Position numbers and translations under genes: made by a program. Below the pieces are notes generated by a model. The model worked only from the letters and a program-made list of their open reading frames with translations. It was not told the DNA's origin and did no database searches. Shown here piece after piece: positions 52,681 to 62,475 of a stretch of 64,000 nucleotides of DNA. The DNA lies in NCBI GenBank assembly GCA_036141575.1, contig JAYZXF010000001.1, positions 167,660-231,659 of the forward strand. Direction: 5' to 3'. Each line of letters begins with the position of its first letter. Positions within the stretch are counted from its first letter, which is position 1. Origin of the DNA: Pseudomonadota bacterium (GTDB taxonomy: Bacteria; Pseudomonadota; Alphaproteobacteria; UBA2136; JAPKEQ01).

Positions 52681-53844
52681 ATGTTTCATAAGTCTCTTAT
52701 TTTGTTTTTGTTTTGCATGTTTTCTGTGCAGGCTGTTGCCGCTGCAAATGTTGAAAAAATTCGTGTTGGGCAAAACGGAACAACAACCCGAGTTGTTCTA
52801 GAGGCAAACCAGCCTATTAAATCAAACTTCTTTGTACTCCCAAGTCCTGACCGCTTTGTGATGGATTTTGAAAATATTTCATTCAAGACCAGTCTATCTA
52901 AAGTTAAAATCCCTGAAAAATCTGTTTTAAAGGGCATGCGCCAAGGTTTATTTAAGCCGGGCGTGGTGCGTATGGTCTTGGATTTAAACAGTCCTGTTGA
53001 GCCAACTGTATTTGCGATTCCTGCGAATGGAGAATTTGGTTTCCGTATGGTGATTGATCTAAAGCCGCGTAAGGGCAAAATCACAAAGATTAAACGTAAA
53101 ACACCAACTCTTGAGTCTGTGAGAACAATTCAGCCTAAGGTAGCGCCTAAACCAAAAGAAGCGCCTGTTATTGTGGTAATTGACCCTGGACATGGAGGTG
53201 TTGACCCTGGTGCGGTTGCGAATGGTGCTTATGAAAAGCATATTGTTCTTAAAATTGCCAAGTACATTAGGAAAGAGCTGTCTCGTAATAAGAATGTGAA
53301 AGTATACCTAACACGTGAGAAGGATATCTTTGTACCTCTGGCAGATCGTGTAAACTTTGCGCAGCGCAAACAAGCCGACGTATTTGTGAGTATTCATGCG
53401 GACTCTCACAATGATCCGCGCGCCAAGGGTGGCTCTATTTACGTGTTGAGTGAAAAGTCATCAGATAGAGAAGCAGCGCGCCTTGCAAGAGATGCCAACA
53501 AAGGTGATATTATGGCCGGTGTAGATTTCTCTAATGAAGTGCCTGCTGTTCGTAATATTTTAGCTGATCTTACCCGTCGCCAAACAAAGAATAAGTCATC
53601 TCTACTGGCACGCTCTGTGCTAGATAAGCTCAATGGTGTTGTGAGGCTTCGTCGTAAGGAGGTTCTGTTTGCTGGGTTTAAGGTTCTTAAATCTCATGTG
53701 GTGCCAAGTACTCTTGTAGAGACAAGTTACTTATCTAACCCAACAGATGCGCGTGTTCTAAAATCGACTGCAGGCCAGAAAAAAATTGCGAAAGCAGTGG
53801 CAAAAGGTATAGAAGATTACATTAATAACCACATGCGCAAATAG
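52681..53844 (+). CDS. N-acetylmuramoyl-L-alanine amidase with AMIN domain (AmiC-like)
   Basis: 387-aa periplasmic enzyme: signal peptide (cleavage near AVAAA, residue 22), an AMIN domain (about 25-125) that binds septal peptidoglycan, and an Amidase_3 domain with VIDPGHGGVDPGA, YEKHIVL and VSIHADSHNDP supplying the zinc ligands. It cleaves the bond between MurNAc and the stem peptide during cell separation. TTGATT/TAATAA (52621-52650, 18-bp spacer) is a possible promoter. PBP1A follows. Confidence 0.93.
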   Translation: MFHKSLILFLFCMFSVQAVAAANVEKIRVGQNGTTTRVVLEANQPIKSNFFVLPSPDRFVMDFENISFKTSLSKVKIPEKSVLKGMRQGLFKPGVVRMVLDLNSPVEPTVFAIPANGEFGFRMVIDLKPRKGKITKIKRKTPTLESVRTIQPKVAPKPKEAPVIVVIDPGHGGVDPGAVANGAYEKHIVLKIAKYIRKELSRNKNVKVYLTREKDIFVPLADRVNFAQRKQADVFVSIHADSHNDPRAKGGSIYVLSEKSSDREAARLARDANKGDIMAGVDFSNEVPAVRNILADLTRRQTKNKSSLLARSVLDKLNGVVRLRRKEVLFAGFKVLKSHVVPSTLVETSYLSNPTDARVLKSTAGQKKIAKAVAKGIEDYINNHMRK

Positions 53845-53864
53845 CAGATAAAAGAGTAAGAGTG

Positions 53865-56276
53865 ATGGGTTTTATTTTTAGAAATTTTTGGAAGAAAATG
53901 TTTTACCTGTTCCTGTTTGGAACGGTTTCATCTGTACTACTTGTGCTGGGTGTTTACATCCACTTTTCTAAAGATCTGCCAGACTTCACAGGACTAGAAG
54001 ATTACCGCCCTCTACAAATTACCAAAGTGTACGCTGAAGACGGTACTTTGATTGATGAGTTTGCAAAAGAGAAGCGTATTTATACGCCAATCTCTGAAAT
54101 TCCAAAAGATGTGATTGCGGCATACCTTGCGGCTGAGGATACAAGTTTCTATACGCACGGCGGGTTTGATATTAAAGGTATTGTGCGTGCCATGCTTGTG
54201 AACATTATGACAAACAAGCTACAAGGGGCGAGTACCATTACTCAACAGGTCGCAAAAACCTTCCTTCTGAGTAGTGAACGTACATACACACGTAAAATTA
54301 AAGAACTTATCCTTGCGCGCCGTATTGAGAGTCATTTTACAAAGAACCAAATTTTAGAGCTGTACCTGAACCAAATTTACCTTGGTAACGGAACTTACGG
54401 CGTTGCTGCAGCAGCTAAAGGTTACTTTGGTAAGCGCCTTGATGAACTTGATATTGGTGAGCGTGCCATGCTGGCAGGTCTGCCAAAGGCACCTTCTAGC
54501 TATAATCCGTACCGCCGTTATGAGCGTGCGATCTCTCGTCGTAATGTAGTGTTGATGCGTATGCTGGATGAAAATGTGATTACTCAAGAAGAATACGAAA
54601 CCGTTAAAGCATCAGATTTGAACCTTGCGCCACGTGCAGGATCAAGCTTCCCAGTTGGTGGATTTTACCGTGAAGCTGTACGCCGCCAAGTCGAAGATGA
54701 TTTTGGAACAGATGCCCTTTATGAAAAAGGCTACAGCGTTTTCACAACGCTTGACCCTGTTCTGCAAAAAGCAGCTGAAGACGCTGCAATGCGTGGTGCT
54801 GTAGATTACCATAAGCGCCACGGCTACCAAGGACCTTACCAACAGATGGAAGAGTTTGAAGAAGAGGCGGCAGATGCGCTGATTATGAAGTACGAAGAGA
54901 AGTACAAAGAGTACCAAGCCTTCGGTACATTTGCTGTTGTAACATCTGTTTCTGACAGTGTTGTTGAGCTTTATCTTGGCGATGGTGATATTGGGTTTAT
55001 GCCTTTTAAAGATGTTGAGTGGGCTAAAGAAGTAACCACAATGGATGAGAATGGTGAACTTCTTGAAAAACCAAAGCTTGGTGCTGAGCCTAAGAGCTTT
55101 GCTGAGTTTATGACTGTAGGTGATTTGATTGCTGTGAAGCCTTCTGGACCTGAAGGCACGTATGCCCTCAGTTTTATGCCAAAGGTGCAAGTGGCTCTTG
55201 TTGCGATTGATCCATTAACAGGCGCTATTCGTGCTTTGGTTGGTGGTTTTGGTGATACCAAAGGCTTTAACCGTGCGCTGCAAGGTAAGCGTCAGGTTGG
55301 TTCATCATTTAAGCCGTTTGTATATGGCTATGCCCTTATGAATGGTTACACGCCTGCGACAACAGTACTAGATGCACCCGTTGTTGTACGTGAAGGTGAG
55401 TTTGGTAAGGCTTGGAAACCACAGAACTACAACAAGCGTTTTTACGGTGATACGCCACTGCGTGTCGGACTTGAAAAGTCTCGTAACCTGATGACGATTC
55501 GTCTTGCTCAAGATCTTGGTATTCGTCGCATTATTCGTTTTGCGGAAAGCTTTGGACTTGATGGTGATTTTCAGCCAGACCTGTCCACGGCTCTTGGTTC
55601 CGGTAACGTTTCTCTTGCAAGCCTTACATCAGCTTATGCAAGCTTTGTAAATGGTGGCTTTATTGTGAAGCCTTACATGGTTGAGCGTGTGATGTCTGGC
55701 CATGGCCAAACACTACAAAGCCATGATTCGCTTTGCCGTAACTGCTCGGATGTTACTGATATCCCAGAGCCTTTCCACGAAAAAGTACAGGTCATGCCAG
55801 CAACAGCAGCATACCAGACAGCAAACATGTTGCGTGGTGTGGTTGAACGCGGTACTGCGCGCCGTGCCAAAAAGCTTCCAGGCTTTGTTGGTGGGAAAAC
55901 AGGCACAACAAACGACTACATTGATGCATGGTTTATGGGCTTCTCGCCAGAGCTTGCTGTTGGGGTTTGGATTGGCTTTGATAACCCTGTAACACTCGGC
56001 CATGGTGAAAGTGGTTCACGTGCGGCTCTACCAATTTGGGTCGACTTTATGGGGCAAGCCCTGACACATGTGGAGCGTCGTGAAATGGTTGTACCAAAGG
56101 GCATCTCATTTGTGCGTATTGATGCCGATACAGGTGAGCGTCCTACAGCTCTAAGTGAGCGCACCATTATGGAAGCCTTTGTACCGGGCACAGAGCCTGA
56201 ACTTAAGACTATTCCAAATACGTTTGGTGGTACAGCTGAACCTGTTGAAGATTTTGAAGACCTAGGCATTTACTAA
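53865..56276 (+). CDS. mrcA: Penicillin-binding protein 1A
   Basis: About 803-aa class A PBP. One N-terminal membrane helix; glycosyltransferase 51 domain with AAEDTSFYTHGGFD and GASTITQQVAK; an OB-like insert; transpeptidase with SxxK as SSFKPF, SRN as the SxN motif, and KTGTT. It polymerises and cross-links peptidoglycan. The start is ATG 53865 (GTG 53862 also in frame). It follows the amidase gene by 20 bp and precedes prfB by 16 bp. Confidence 0.96.
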   Translation: MGFIFRNFWKKMFYLFLFGTVSSVLLVLGVYIHFSKDLPDFTGLEDYRPLQITKVYAEDGTLIDEFAKEKRIYTPISEIPKDVIAAYLAAEDTSFYTHGGFDIKGIVRAMLVNIMTNKLQGASTITQQVAKTFLLSSERTYTRKIKELILARRIESHFTKNQILELYLNQIYLGNGTYGVAAAAKGYFGKRLDELDIGERAMLAGLPKAPSSYNPYRRYERAISRRNVVLMRMLDENVITQEEYETVKASDLNLAPRAGSSFPVGGFYREAVRRQVEDDFGTDALYEKGYSVFTTLDPVLQKAAEDAAMRGAVDYHKRHGYQGPYQQMEEFEEEAADALIMKYEEKYKEYQAFGTFAVVTSVSDSVVELYLGDGDIGFMPFKDVEWAKEVTTMDENGELLEKPKLGAEPKSFAEFMTVGDLIAVKPSGPEGTYALSFMPKVQVALVAIDPLTGAIRALVGGFGDTKGFNRALQGKRQVGSSFKPFVYGYALMNGYTPATTVLDAPVVVREGEFGKAWKPQNYNKRFYGDTPLRVGLEKSRNLMTIRLAQDLGIRRIIRFAESFGLDGDFQPDLSTALGSGNVSLASLTSAYASFVNGGFIVKPYMVERVMSGHGQTLQSHDSLCRNCSDVTDIPEPFHEKVQVMPATAAYQTANMLRGVVERGTARRAKKLPGFVGGKTGTTNDYIDAWFMGFSPELAVGVWIGFDNPVTLGHGESGSRAALPIWVDFMGQALTHVERREMVVPKGISFVRIDADTGERPTALSERTIMEAFVPGTEPELKTIPNTFGGTAEPVEDFEDLGIY

Positions 56277-56292
56277 GAGGGGAAAAGAAGAA

Positions 56293-57409
56293 ATGTCATT
56301 TGATTATAAAGAAAATTTAGTAGCCCTCCAGAAAGAGGTTGAGCTACTGAGGGGGTATCTTTGACCTCGGTCAGTTAAAAAGTGACCTTGCAGACCTAGA
56401 AGAAAAAGCGGCTGATCCAGACCTTTGGAATGATCAGGATAAGGCCAAAACTGTTCTCCAGAAAAAATCGTACCTTGAATCTGTCCTTGGCAGTATGAAC
56501 TCGCTCGATGAGCGTATGAGTGATGTAGAAGTTCTATTTGAGCTCGCTGAAGCAGAGCAGGATGATGATACAACCTCGGAAGCAACAAAAGAGCTTGAAA
56601 AGCTCGAGAAAAAAGTCTCTGAAATGAAGATTGAACGTCTGCTTTCTGGTGAAGCTGACGGGAACAATGCCTTTATTGAAATCCATGCAGGAGCAGGGGG
56701 CACAGAGTCTCAAGATTGGGCGAGTATGCTGCTGCGTATGTACCTGCGCTGGGCTGAACGTCGTGGCTATAATGTTGAGATCGTAGATGAATCTCGTGGC
56801 GATGAAGCTGGGATTAAGTCAGCAACCGTTAAAGTCTCTGGCATGTTTGCTTATGGTTACTCCAAGAATGAGTCAGGCGTACACCGCCTAGTTCGTATTT
56901 CACCGTTTGATTCAAATCAGCGCCGTCATACGTCATTTGCAAGTGTATTTGCTTACCCTGAAGTGGATGACTCTATTGAAATTACGGTTGAAGAAAAAGA
57001 TCTTCGTATTGATACTTTCCGTGCCAGTGGTGCTGGTGGCCAGCACGTAAACACGACTGATAGTGCTATTCGTATTACGCACTTGCCAACAGGTATTGTG
57101 GTGCAATGTCAAAACCAGCGTTCCCAACACCAAAACAAAGATGCTGCAATGAAGATGTTAAAGGCACGTCTATTTGAAGCTGAAATGCAAAGAAAAGAAG
57201 CTGAGAAAAATGCTATGGAAGCCTCTAAAACAGATAACGCATGGGGGAACCAAATTCGCTCATACGTGCTGCATCCATACAAAATGGTCAAAGACTTGCG
57301 TACATCTCATGAAACAAGTAACACAGACGGCGTGTTGGATGGGGATCTTGATCCATTTATCCAAGAGATGCTGTCACAAAGTGCTTCAAAAGGAAATGCT
57401 GATTCGTGA
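56293..57409 (+). CDS. prfB: Peptide chain release factor 2, expressed by programmed +1 frameshift
   Basis: RF2 recognises UGA and UAA stop codons. The ATG at 56293 opens 23 codons that end in an in-frame TGA (56362-56364). Reading continues in the +1 frame from 56363 to 57409 (skip base 56362), joining to about 371 aa. The slip site AGGGGGTATCTTTGAC is identical to that of E. coli. GGQ in GAGGQHVNTTDSA and the SPF motif in RISPFDSN confirm RF2. It is not a pseudogene. It overlaps the next gene by 4 bp. Confidence 0.97.
56350..56365 (+). promoter_or_regulatory. prfB autoregulatory frameshift site
   Basis: AGGGGG acts as an internal Shine-Dalgarno, followed by TAT, the slippery CTT and the in-frame TGA-C. 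When RF2 is scarce, ribosomes pause at UGA and shift +1. Confidence 0.97.
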
Positions 57410-60400
57410 TTAAAAAGCTCTCTAAGTACACTCTTATGCTCTGTCTATGTGCACTTGGGCTTTTTATTGCTGTGTCTGCTATTGTGGCCATTCGTTTACA
57501 GATGGCACCAATTACACTCACACATCTTTTGCCGTATGTTGAAAAACGTTTAGAGTTTTACAAGTACGCTGTTGAGATGCAAGACCTGACCATGAGCTAT
57601 GATGGCCGTTTGGTGATTTCAGGGAACAATGTAAAGCTTGTGGACAAAAAGAGCCGTGAAGGGCTCGTGAACCTTGAATCAGCAACGCTGCGTTTTTCTA
57701 ACTCAAACCTTTTGCGTTTAAAGTTTGTGCCACGTGAGGTGCATGCAAAGGGGTTGAAGGTCGCAACAGAGCTTACAGAAACAGAAGTTAAAATTGGCGA
57801 TAAGCATTCTTTCCCGCTCCAGAAAGGGCAAGGGGATGTGCAGGTGAACCTACCGCTTGTTGCCATGCTTGAGAGTATGCATAAGGATGTCTCGCTTTCC
57901 GGCTGGCAAAAGTTTGAAATTGAGGATGCGCAAATTCAGTTTAAAGATTCTGTGAAGGGCGTATCTTGGGCGTTTACGGATCTTTCAATCTTCCTTGATA
58001 GTGACTTTGATAATATTTCTGCAAGGCTTGCAGGACTTGTGAAGCGTTCTGGTATTACAGAAGAGCTTCCTCTCTCACTTAATCTGAGTCATAACTGGGG
58101 TGAGAAGAACCTGAATGTGAAAGCTGAGTTTTCTGAACTCTCTGGCGATATTGTGAAAGGTTATATTCCAAACCACCTGACTGATATGGTGAAGAGTCGC
58201 CTGTCTGGTCAGGTTGAAACGGATTGGAATGATATTACTTTATTTGACGGCCTTAAGGTTAAATTGCAGGCGCCTGAAACTGTGGTGACAATTCCTAAAG
58301 TTTTTTCGCAGTCTCTTATGTTTAATTCAATTGACCTTGATGGTGAGTTTTCAGTAAATCGCTTTGGGCGTTTAACATTGAATAAGCTTACCGCTGTTGA
58401 CCCAGAAGGTGTGACATTTACTGCAACAGGTGATGTGAGCAAGGTTCTTTCAGAGGACCCTCAGTTGGATATTGCGCTGCGTGTTTCAGATGCTGATCTT
58501 GGAACTGTGCTTGAATATGTGCCAGATAATGTTTCTCCCAATGGTATTAAGTGGGTGAATGAACACCTGAATATGGATGCGAAGGTTAAAGATTTCCTTC
58601 TCACGTTTAAGCCAGCCGCACCGATGCCGTTTTGTGGCGTAGATTGTGGATTTGAGATTCAGTTTAACTATTCGGGTCTCAATGTTTCAGGTATTAAAAC
58701 ACTTCCTCCTGCGACAGGCCTTGCGGGTAAATTCTTCCTCGGCCAAAACGAAATTCGTGTGAGCTCTAAGTACGGCTCTTTAAGTAATCAATCTGCGAGC
58801 AATATTAAAGTAAGGTTGGATGAGCTGTTCTCAACGGGCGAGACATTTGTTTATATTGATACAGAAGCGACTGGCCCTGCAGCTGAGGTTGTGCGCCATA
58901 TTAAAGAGATGGTGCCTGATAGTAAAATTCCTCCACTTGAAGGGAATCATACGTCTCATGTGAAATTAAAGATGTCGACGCGTAAAGAAAAGCAGGATGA
59001 TATTCGTTATGATGTTTCAAGCACGCTGACCGATTTAAAGTTAGTTATCCCTGAAGGTAAAAGATCTCTTAAAACAGAAAAGGCTGAGTTTAATGGGCGC
59101 AACGGCTATTCATACTTTAAGTCTGAGGCAGCAGTTCTAGAAGATATGCCTGTTTCTCTGGTGTGGTCACTCGAGAAAAAAGGTGAGGATGAACATCAAG
59201 TTCTTGAGCTAAAAGGCGAAGAAACGCCAGAAGTTTTATTAAAGGATGTCCCTGAAACTATTGCCGGCATTGAGGGCGTTGTGCCATTTACACTTAAAAT
59301 GATGCAGAAGAATAAAGAGCCGCAGAACATTTGGGTTGAAAGCACTCTCAATAATAATGTTGTGGACCTAAAGCTCTTTAACTGGAAGAAGGAAGCAGGC
59401 GTTCCTCTCTTTGCAAAAGCTAAAGGTGTCTTTGAGCAAGGTAAGAGCGTAAAGCTAAGCTCACTTCAAGTAACGGGTGACGGTGTTGATGTGCAGGGAA
59501 CTGTCAGTAAAGACCTAAGAGATAAAGAAGGTATTCCTCACTTTAATGCATCTGTATTTCATGTGGGTGAGCGGAATCACTTAAAGAATTTCTCTTTTGA
59601 TGGGCAGAACCTTGTGGTTAAAGGCCGAAGCTTGGATGTAAGAAATCTTCTTAAGAAGTCTGAGAACAAAGAAAAATCTCCTTTGGAGGATATTGTGGAC
59701 TTTACAGCAGATATACATGTAGATGATGCCTTTCTGGCAGAAGGTCAGCTTTGGAATTTTGTGCGTGGTACCGTGAAGAAAAAAGGTGAAAACTGGGATC
59801 GTGCTGATGTCTCTGCGCAAATTAACGGGACACCTGTTCAAATGAGCCTAAAAGACACTGAAAACCCTCAAGTGAAGCAGGCAAAGCATATTAAAGTAGA
59901 TACTGAGCATGCAGGGATGTTTTTGAGGTCGCTTGGGATATATGACAAAATGCGTGGGGGACGCTTGTCTCTTAATGCTCACTTTAATGAAAGTTTTACA
60001 GAAGGTCAGGGGCACGTAAACCTGAACGATGTCCGCATTGTAAAAGCCCCTTTACTTGTTAAGCTGATTTCTTTCTTCTCACTGGAAGAGCTTTTGAGTT
60101 CTCAGTCTGGCATTAAGTTTGGTGAGGCGTATGGTGAGTTTGTTTATAAAGACCACTTTTTAAATATAAACCGCATTAAGATGAGTGGCCCATCAATTGG
60201 GCTTCGTGCTCTTGCAAGTGTTCATGTGAAAGAAAATGTGCTTGCTGCACGCGGGCAGATGATTCCTGCTGAGGGCTTAAATAAGGCTGTGAGTAATATT
60301 CCACTTATTGGTACAATTCTAACAGGCTCACAAGAAGGGGTGAGCGTTGCAAACTTTTCAATTATCGGAAGCATGAAAGACCCGAGTGTAAGTGTGAACC

Positions 60401-60540
60401 CGCTCTCACTTCTGACACCTGGTTTAGTTAAAGATTTCTTCTCAGGCCTTATGGGCGACGATGGAGAATCTGTTGAATCTGTTCAAAATGACTTGAAAAA
60501 GTATCTCGAAAAGAGAAATACTAAGAAAAATAAAAAATAG
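57406..60540 (+). CDS. AsmA-like/YhdP-family envelope protein
   Basis: 1044-aa protein with one N-terminal membrane helix (about 10-30) and a very long beta-rich periplasmic part. The C-terminus (GLRALASVHVKENVLAARGQ; IIGSMKDPSVSVNPLSLLTPG in part) matches the YhdP/DUF3971 AsmA-like group. Such proteins form bridge-like tubes that carry phospholipid between membranes. Starts with GTG inside the prfB stop (GTGA). Confidence 0.85.
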   Translation: MIKKLSKYTLMLCLCALGLFIAVSAIVAIRLQMAPITLTHLLPYVEKRLEFYKYAVEMQDLTMSYDGRLVISGNNVKLVDKKSREGLVNLESATLRFSNSNLLRLKFVPREVHAKGLKVATELTETEVKIGDKHSFPLQKGQGDVQVNLPLVAMLESMHKDVSLSGWQKFEIEDAQIQFKDSVKGVSWAFTDLSIFLDSDFDNISARLAGLVKRSGITEELPLSLNLSHNWGEKNLNVKAEFSELSGDIVKGYIPNHLTDMVKSRLSGQVETDWNDITLFDGLKVKLQAPETVVTIPKVFSQSLMFNSIDLDGEFSVNRFGRLTLNKLTAVDPEGVTFTATGDVSKVLSEDPQLDIALRVSDADLGTVLEYVPDNVSPNGIKWVNEHLNMDAKVKDFLLTFKPAAPMPFCGVDCGFEIQFNYSGLNVSGIKTLPPATGLAGKFFLGQNEIRVSSKYGSLSNQSASNIKVRLDELFSTGETFVYIDTEATGPAAEVVRHIKEMVPDSKIPPLEGNHTSHVKLKMSTRKEKQDDIRYDVSSTLTDLKLVIPEGKRSLKTEKAEFNGRNGYSYFKSEAAVLEDMPVSLVWSLEKKGEDEHQVLELKGEETPEVLLKDVPETIAGIEGVVPFTLKMMQKNKEPQNIWVESTLNNNVVDLKLFNWKKEAGVPLFAKAKGVFEQGKSVKLSSLQVTGDGVDVQGTVSKDLRDKEGIPHFNASVFHVGERNHLKNFSFDGQNLVVKGRSLDVRNLLKKSENKEKSPLEDIVDFTADIHVDDAFLAEGQLWNFVRGTVKKKGENWDRADVSAQINGTPVQMSLKDTENPQVKQAKHIKVDTEHAGMFLRSLGIYDKMRGGRLSLNAHFNESFTEGQGHVNLNDVRIVKAPLLVKLISFFSLEELLSSQSGIKFGEAYGEFVYKDHFLNINRIKMSGPSIGLRALASVHVKENVLAARGQMIPAEGLNKAVSNIPLIGTILTGSQEGVSVANFSIIGSMKDPSVSVNPLSLLTPGLVKDFFSGLMGDDGESVESVQNDLKKYLEKRNTKKNKK

Positions 60541-60549
60541 GTGATGGGA

Positions 60550-61017
60550 ATGCATAAGAACTTTATCGTGAGTGCACTTCTAGCTGTAAGTTTAACAGCA
60601 TGTGCCCCTGCAAGTGAAGATAAGGTGGATACGGTTCACTCTGGCGATCTGACACCTTTAGAGATTCATGGCTTTGATAATGAAGTTATTGGAGCTTTTC
60701 AGGTTGAGGTTGCCGATACATATGAAGAGCGTGCCCAAGGCCTCATGTATCGAACATCTATGGCCAATGACCGCGGCATGCTCTTTATTTGGGAACGCCC
60801 TCACTTTTATAAAATGTGGATGAAGAACACAGAGATTTCTCTCGATATGTTGTTCATTAAACATGATACGATTTTAGATATGGCGCTTGGTACAGTGCCA
60901 CACTCTTTGGAAGAGCTTGGTGGTGTTGTATCTGTTGATAAAGTATTAGAGCTCCCAGCAGGACGCGTGGAAGCTCTCGGGATTCAGGTTGGCCATACAA
61001 TCTCGTATGGTGAATAA
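60550..61017 (+). CDS. DUF192 lipoprotein
   Basis: 155-aa lipoprotein: signal with lipobox LTAC, Cys18, then a DUF192 domain with the conserved RAQGLMYRTSMANDRGMLF and W-KNTEISLDMLFI. Function of the family is unknown. I use ATG 60550 because AGGTGA lies upstream; GTG 60541 is an alternative. It ends 6 bp before the convergent symporter gene. Confidence 0.88.
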   Translation: MHKNFIVSALLAVSLTACAPASEDKVDTVHSGDLTPLEIHGFDNEVIGAFQVEVADTYEERAQGLMYRTSMANDRGMLFIWERPHFYKMWMKNTEISLDMLFIKHDTILDMALGTVPHSLEELGGVVSVDKVLELPAGRVEALGIQVGHTISYGE

Positions 61018-61023
61018 ACCTAA

Positions 61024-62427
61024 TTAATTTTTCTCAAAGTGGAATGGATTTTCGTAAGGTTTATCTTCCACGTGTTTGTATCTCAGGTAGTCTTTTGTAA
61101 GGTCATACACCTTACCTCTTAGGCGTACCAGAGCGTACAAGTTTGGCAGAATCATCATGCCTGTGAATGTTGTCGCCATTGCCCATACAAGCTCTAGCTT
61201 CAGAACTGCACCAGCAAAGATGCAGGCGATAAAGAGTAGGCGGTACCAAATAATAGATTTTACACCCATCAGGTACTCTGTCGCTTTTTCACCGTAGTAA
61301 CACCAGCCAAGTAGTGTTGAGTAAGCAAAGAACATAAGGCTAAGAGATACAATAACAGAACCAATGTTAAAGCCGGCAATAGAAGGGAAGACACTTGAGA
61401 ATGCTTGCCCTGTAAGAGAGGCTCCGTTTTCTCCGCCTGTCCAAATACCAGTTGTGAGAATTACCAGTGCGGTAAGGGTACAAACAACCAGTGTATCAAT
61501 AAATGTTTGCAGCATAGAGACAAGAGCTTGCTCTGTTGGGTGCGTTGTTTTGGCAGCAGCAGCGGCAATAGGCGCACTACCAAGGCCAGATTCATTAGAG
61601 AACACACCACGTGCAAGGCCGAGTTGCATGGCTGTTTTAACTGCAGCGCCCATAAAGCCACCTACAGCAGCTGTACCACTAAATGCACCCTCAAAGATAA
61701 GGCCGAAGGCGCCGGGGATAGCTGAAGCATTCATTGCAACTACGTACAGAGCTGCAAGGACATAAACAGCAATCATAACAGGAACAATAGCACTTGCTAC
61801 GGCTGCAATACGTGTAATACCGCCAAGGATAACGAGGCCTGTTGTGACAGCTAGGATTGTACCTGTCACGCCAAATGGTACATTAAATGTAGATTCCATG
61901 ATGTCAGCCACACTGTTACTTTGGATCATGTTACCAAGGTTTAGGGCTGCAATGGCCATGAAGGCTGCAAAGATACTCGCAAGAAGAGGGCTACCAAGTC
62001 CGTATCGGATGTAGTACATCGGACCACCACTCATTGTGCCATTTTCATTTTGAATACGGTAGTGAATACCAAGAATGGCTTCACTGAATTTTGTTGCCAT
62101 ACCGAGGAGCCCCGTCATCCACATCCAGAAAATTGCGCCTGGACCACCCATAGCAATGGCTGTTGCTACACCAGCAATGTTACCTGTACCTACCGTTGCG
62201 CTAAGTGCTGTCATAAGGGCTTGAAGGTGCGTGATATCGCCACTGCTGTCAGGGCGCTCTTTTTTACAGAAGATCAGCTCCCACGCATATTTGAACTGCG
62301 TGATTTGTAGGCCGCGTAAGCCGATTGTAAGGATAAGAGCTGTCACCACTAGGATGATCAGCATCGGCCAGCCCCAAAGTACATCATTAACGTAATTGAA
62401 AAAATCCAAAGCTTGCGTTTGGGACAT
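61024..62427 (-). CDS. AGCS-family sodium:alanine/glycine symporter
   Basis: 467-aa transporter with about eleven helices. TALSATVGTGNIAGVATAIAMGGPG is the AGCS signature (shown in part: GTGNIAGVATA), and FSNESGLGSAPIAAAAAKT is a second. It should bring in alanine or glycine with Na+. AAGGAGAG precedes the ATG. Confidence 0.95.
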   Translation of the reverse strand: MSQTQALDFFNYVNDVLWGWPMLIILVVTALILTIGLRGLQITQFKYAWELIFCKKERPDSSGDITHLQALMTALSATVGTGNIAGVATAIAMGGPGAIFWMWMTGLLGMATKFSEAILGIHYRIQNENGTMSGGPMYYIRYGLGSPLLASIFAAFMAIAALNLGNMIQSNSVADIMESTFNVPFGVTGTILAVTTGLVILGGITRIAAVASAIVPVMIAVYVLAALYVVAMNASAIPGAFGLIFEGAFSGTAAVGGFMGAAVKTAMQLGLARGVFSNESGLGSAPIAAAAAKTTHPTEQALVSMLQTFIDTLVVCTLTALVILTTGIWTGGENGASLTGQAFSSVFPSIAGFNIGSVIVSLSLMFFAYSTLLGWCYYGEKATEYLMGVKSIIWYRLLFIACIFAGAVLKLELVWAMATTFTGMMILPNLYALVRLRGKVYDLTKDYLRYKHVEDKPYENPFHFEKN

Positions 62428-62475
62428 ATTTAACTCTCCTTAAGTCGGGCCTGCTTATTTGAGGCAGCTTTTATC

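Noticed and set aside
54642..55190. 182-codon minus-strand frame
   Set aside because: Shadow inside the PBP1A gene; no similarity or start signal.
56362..56364. Nonsense mutation making prfB a pseudogene
   Set aside because: The stop is part of the conserved programmed frameshift site and the rest of RF2 is intact.
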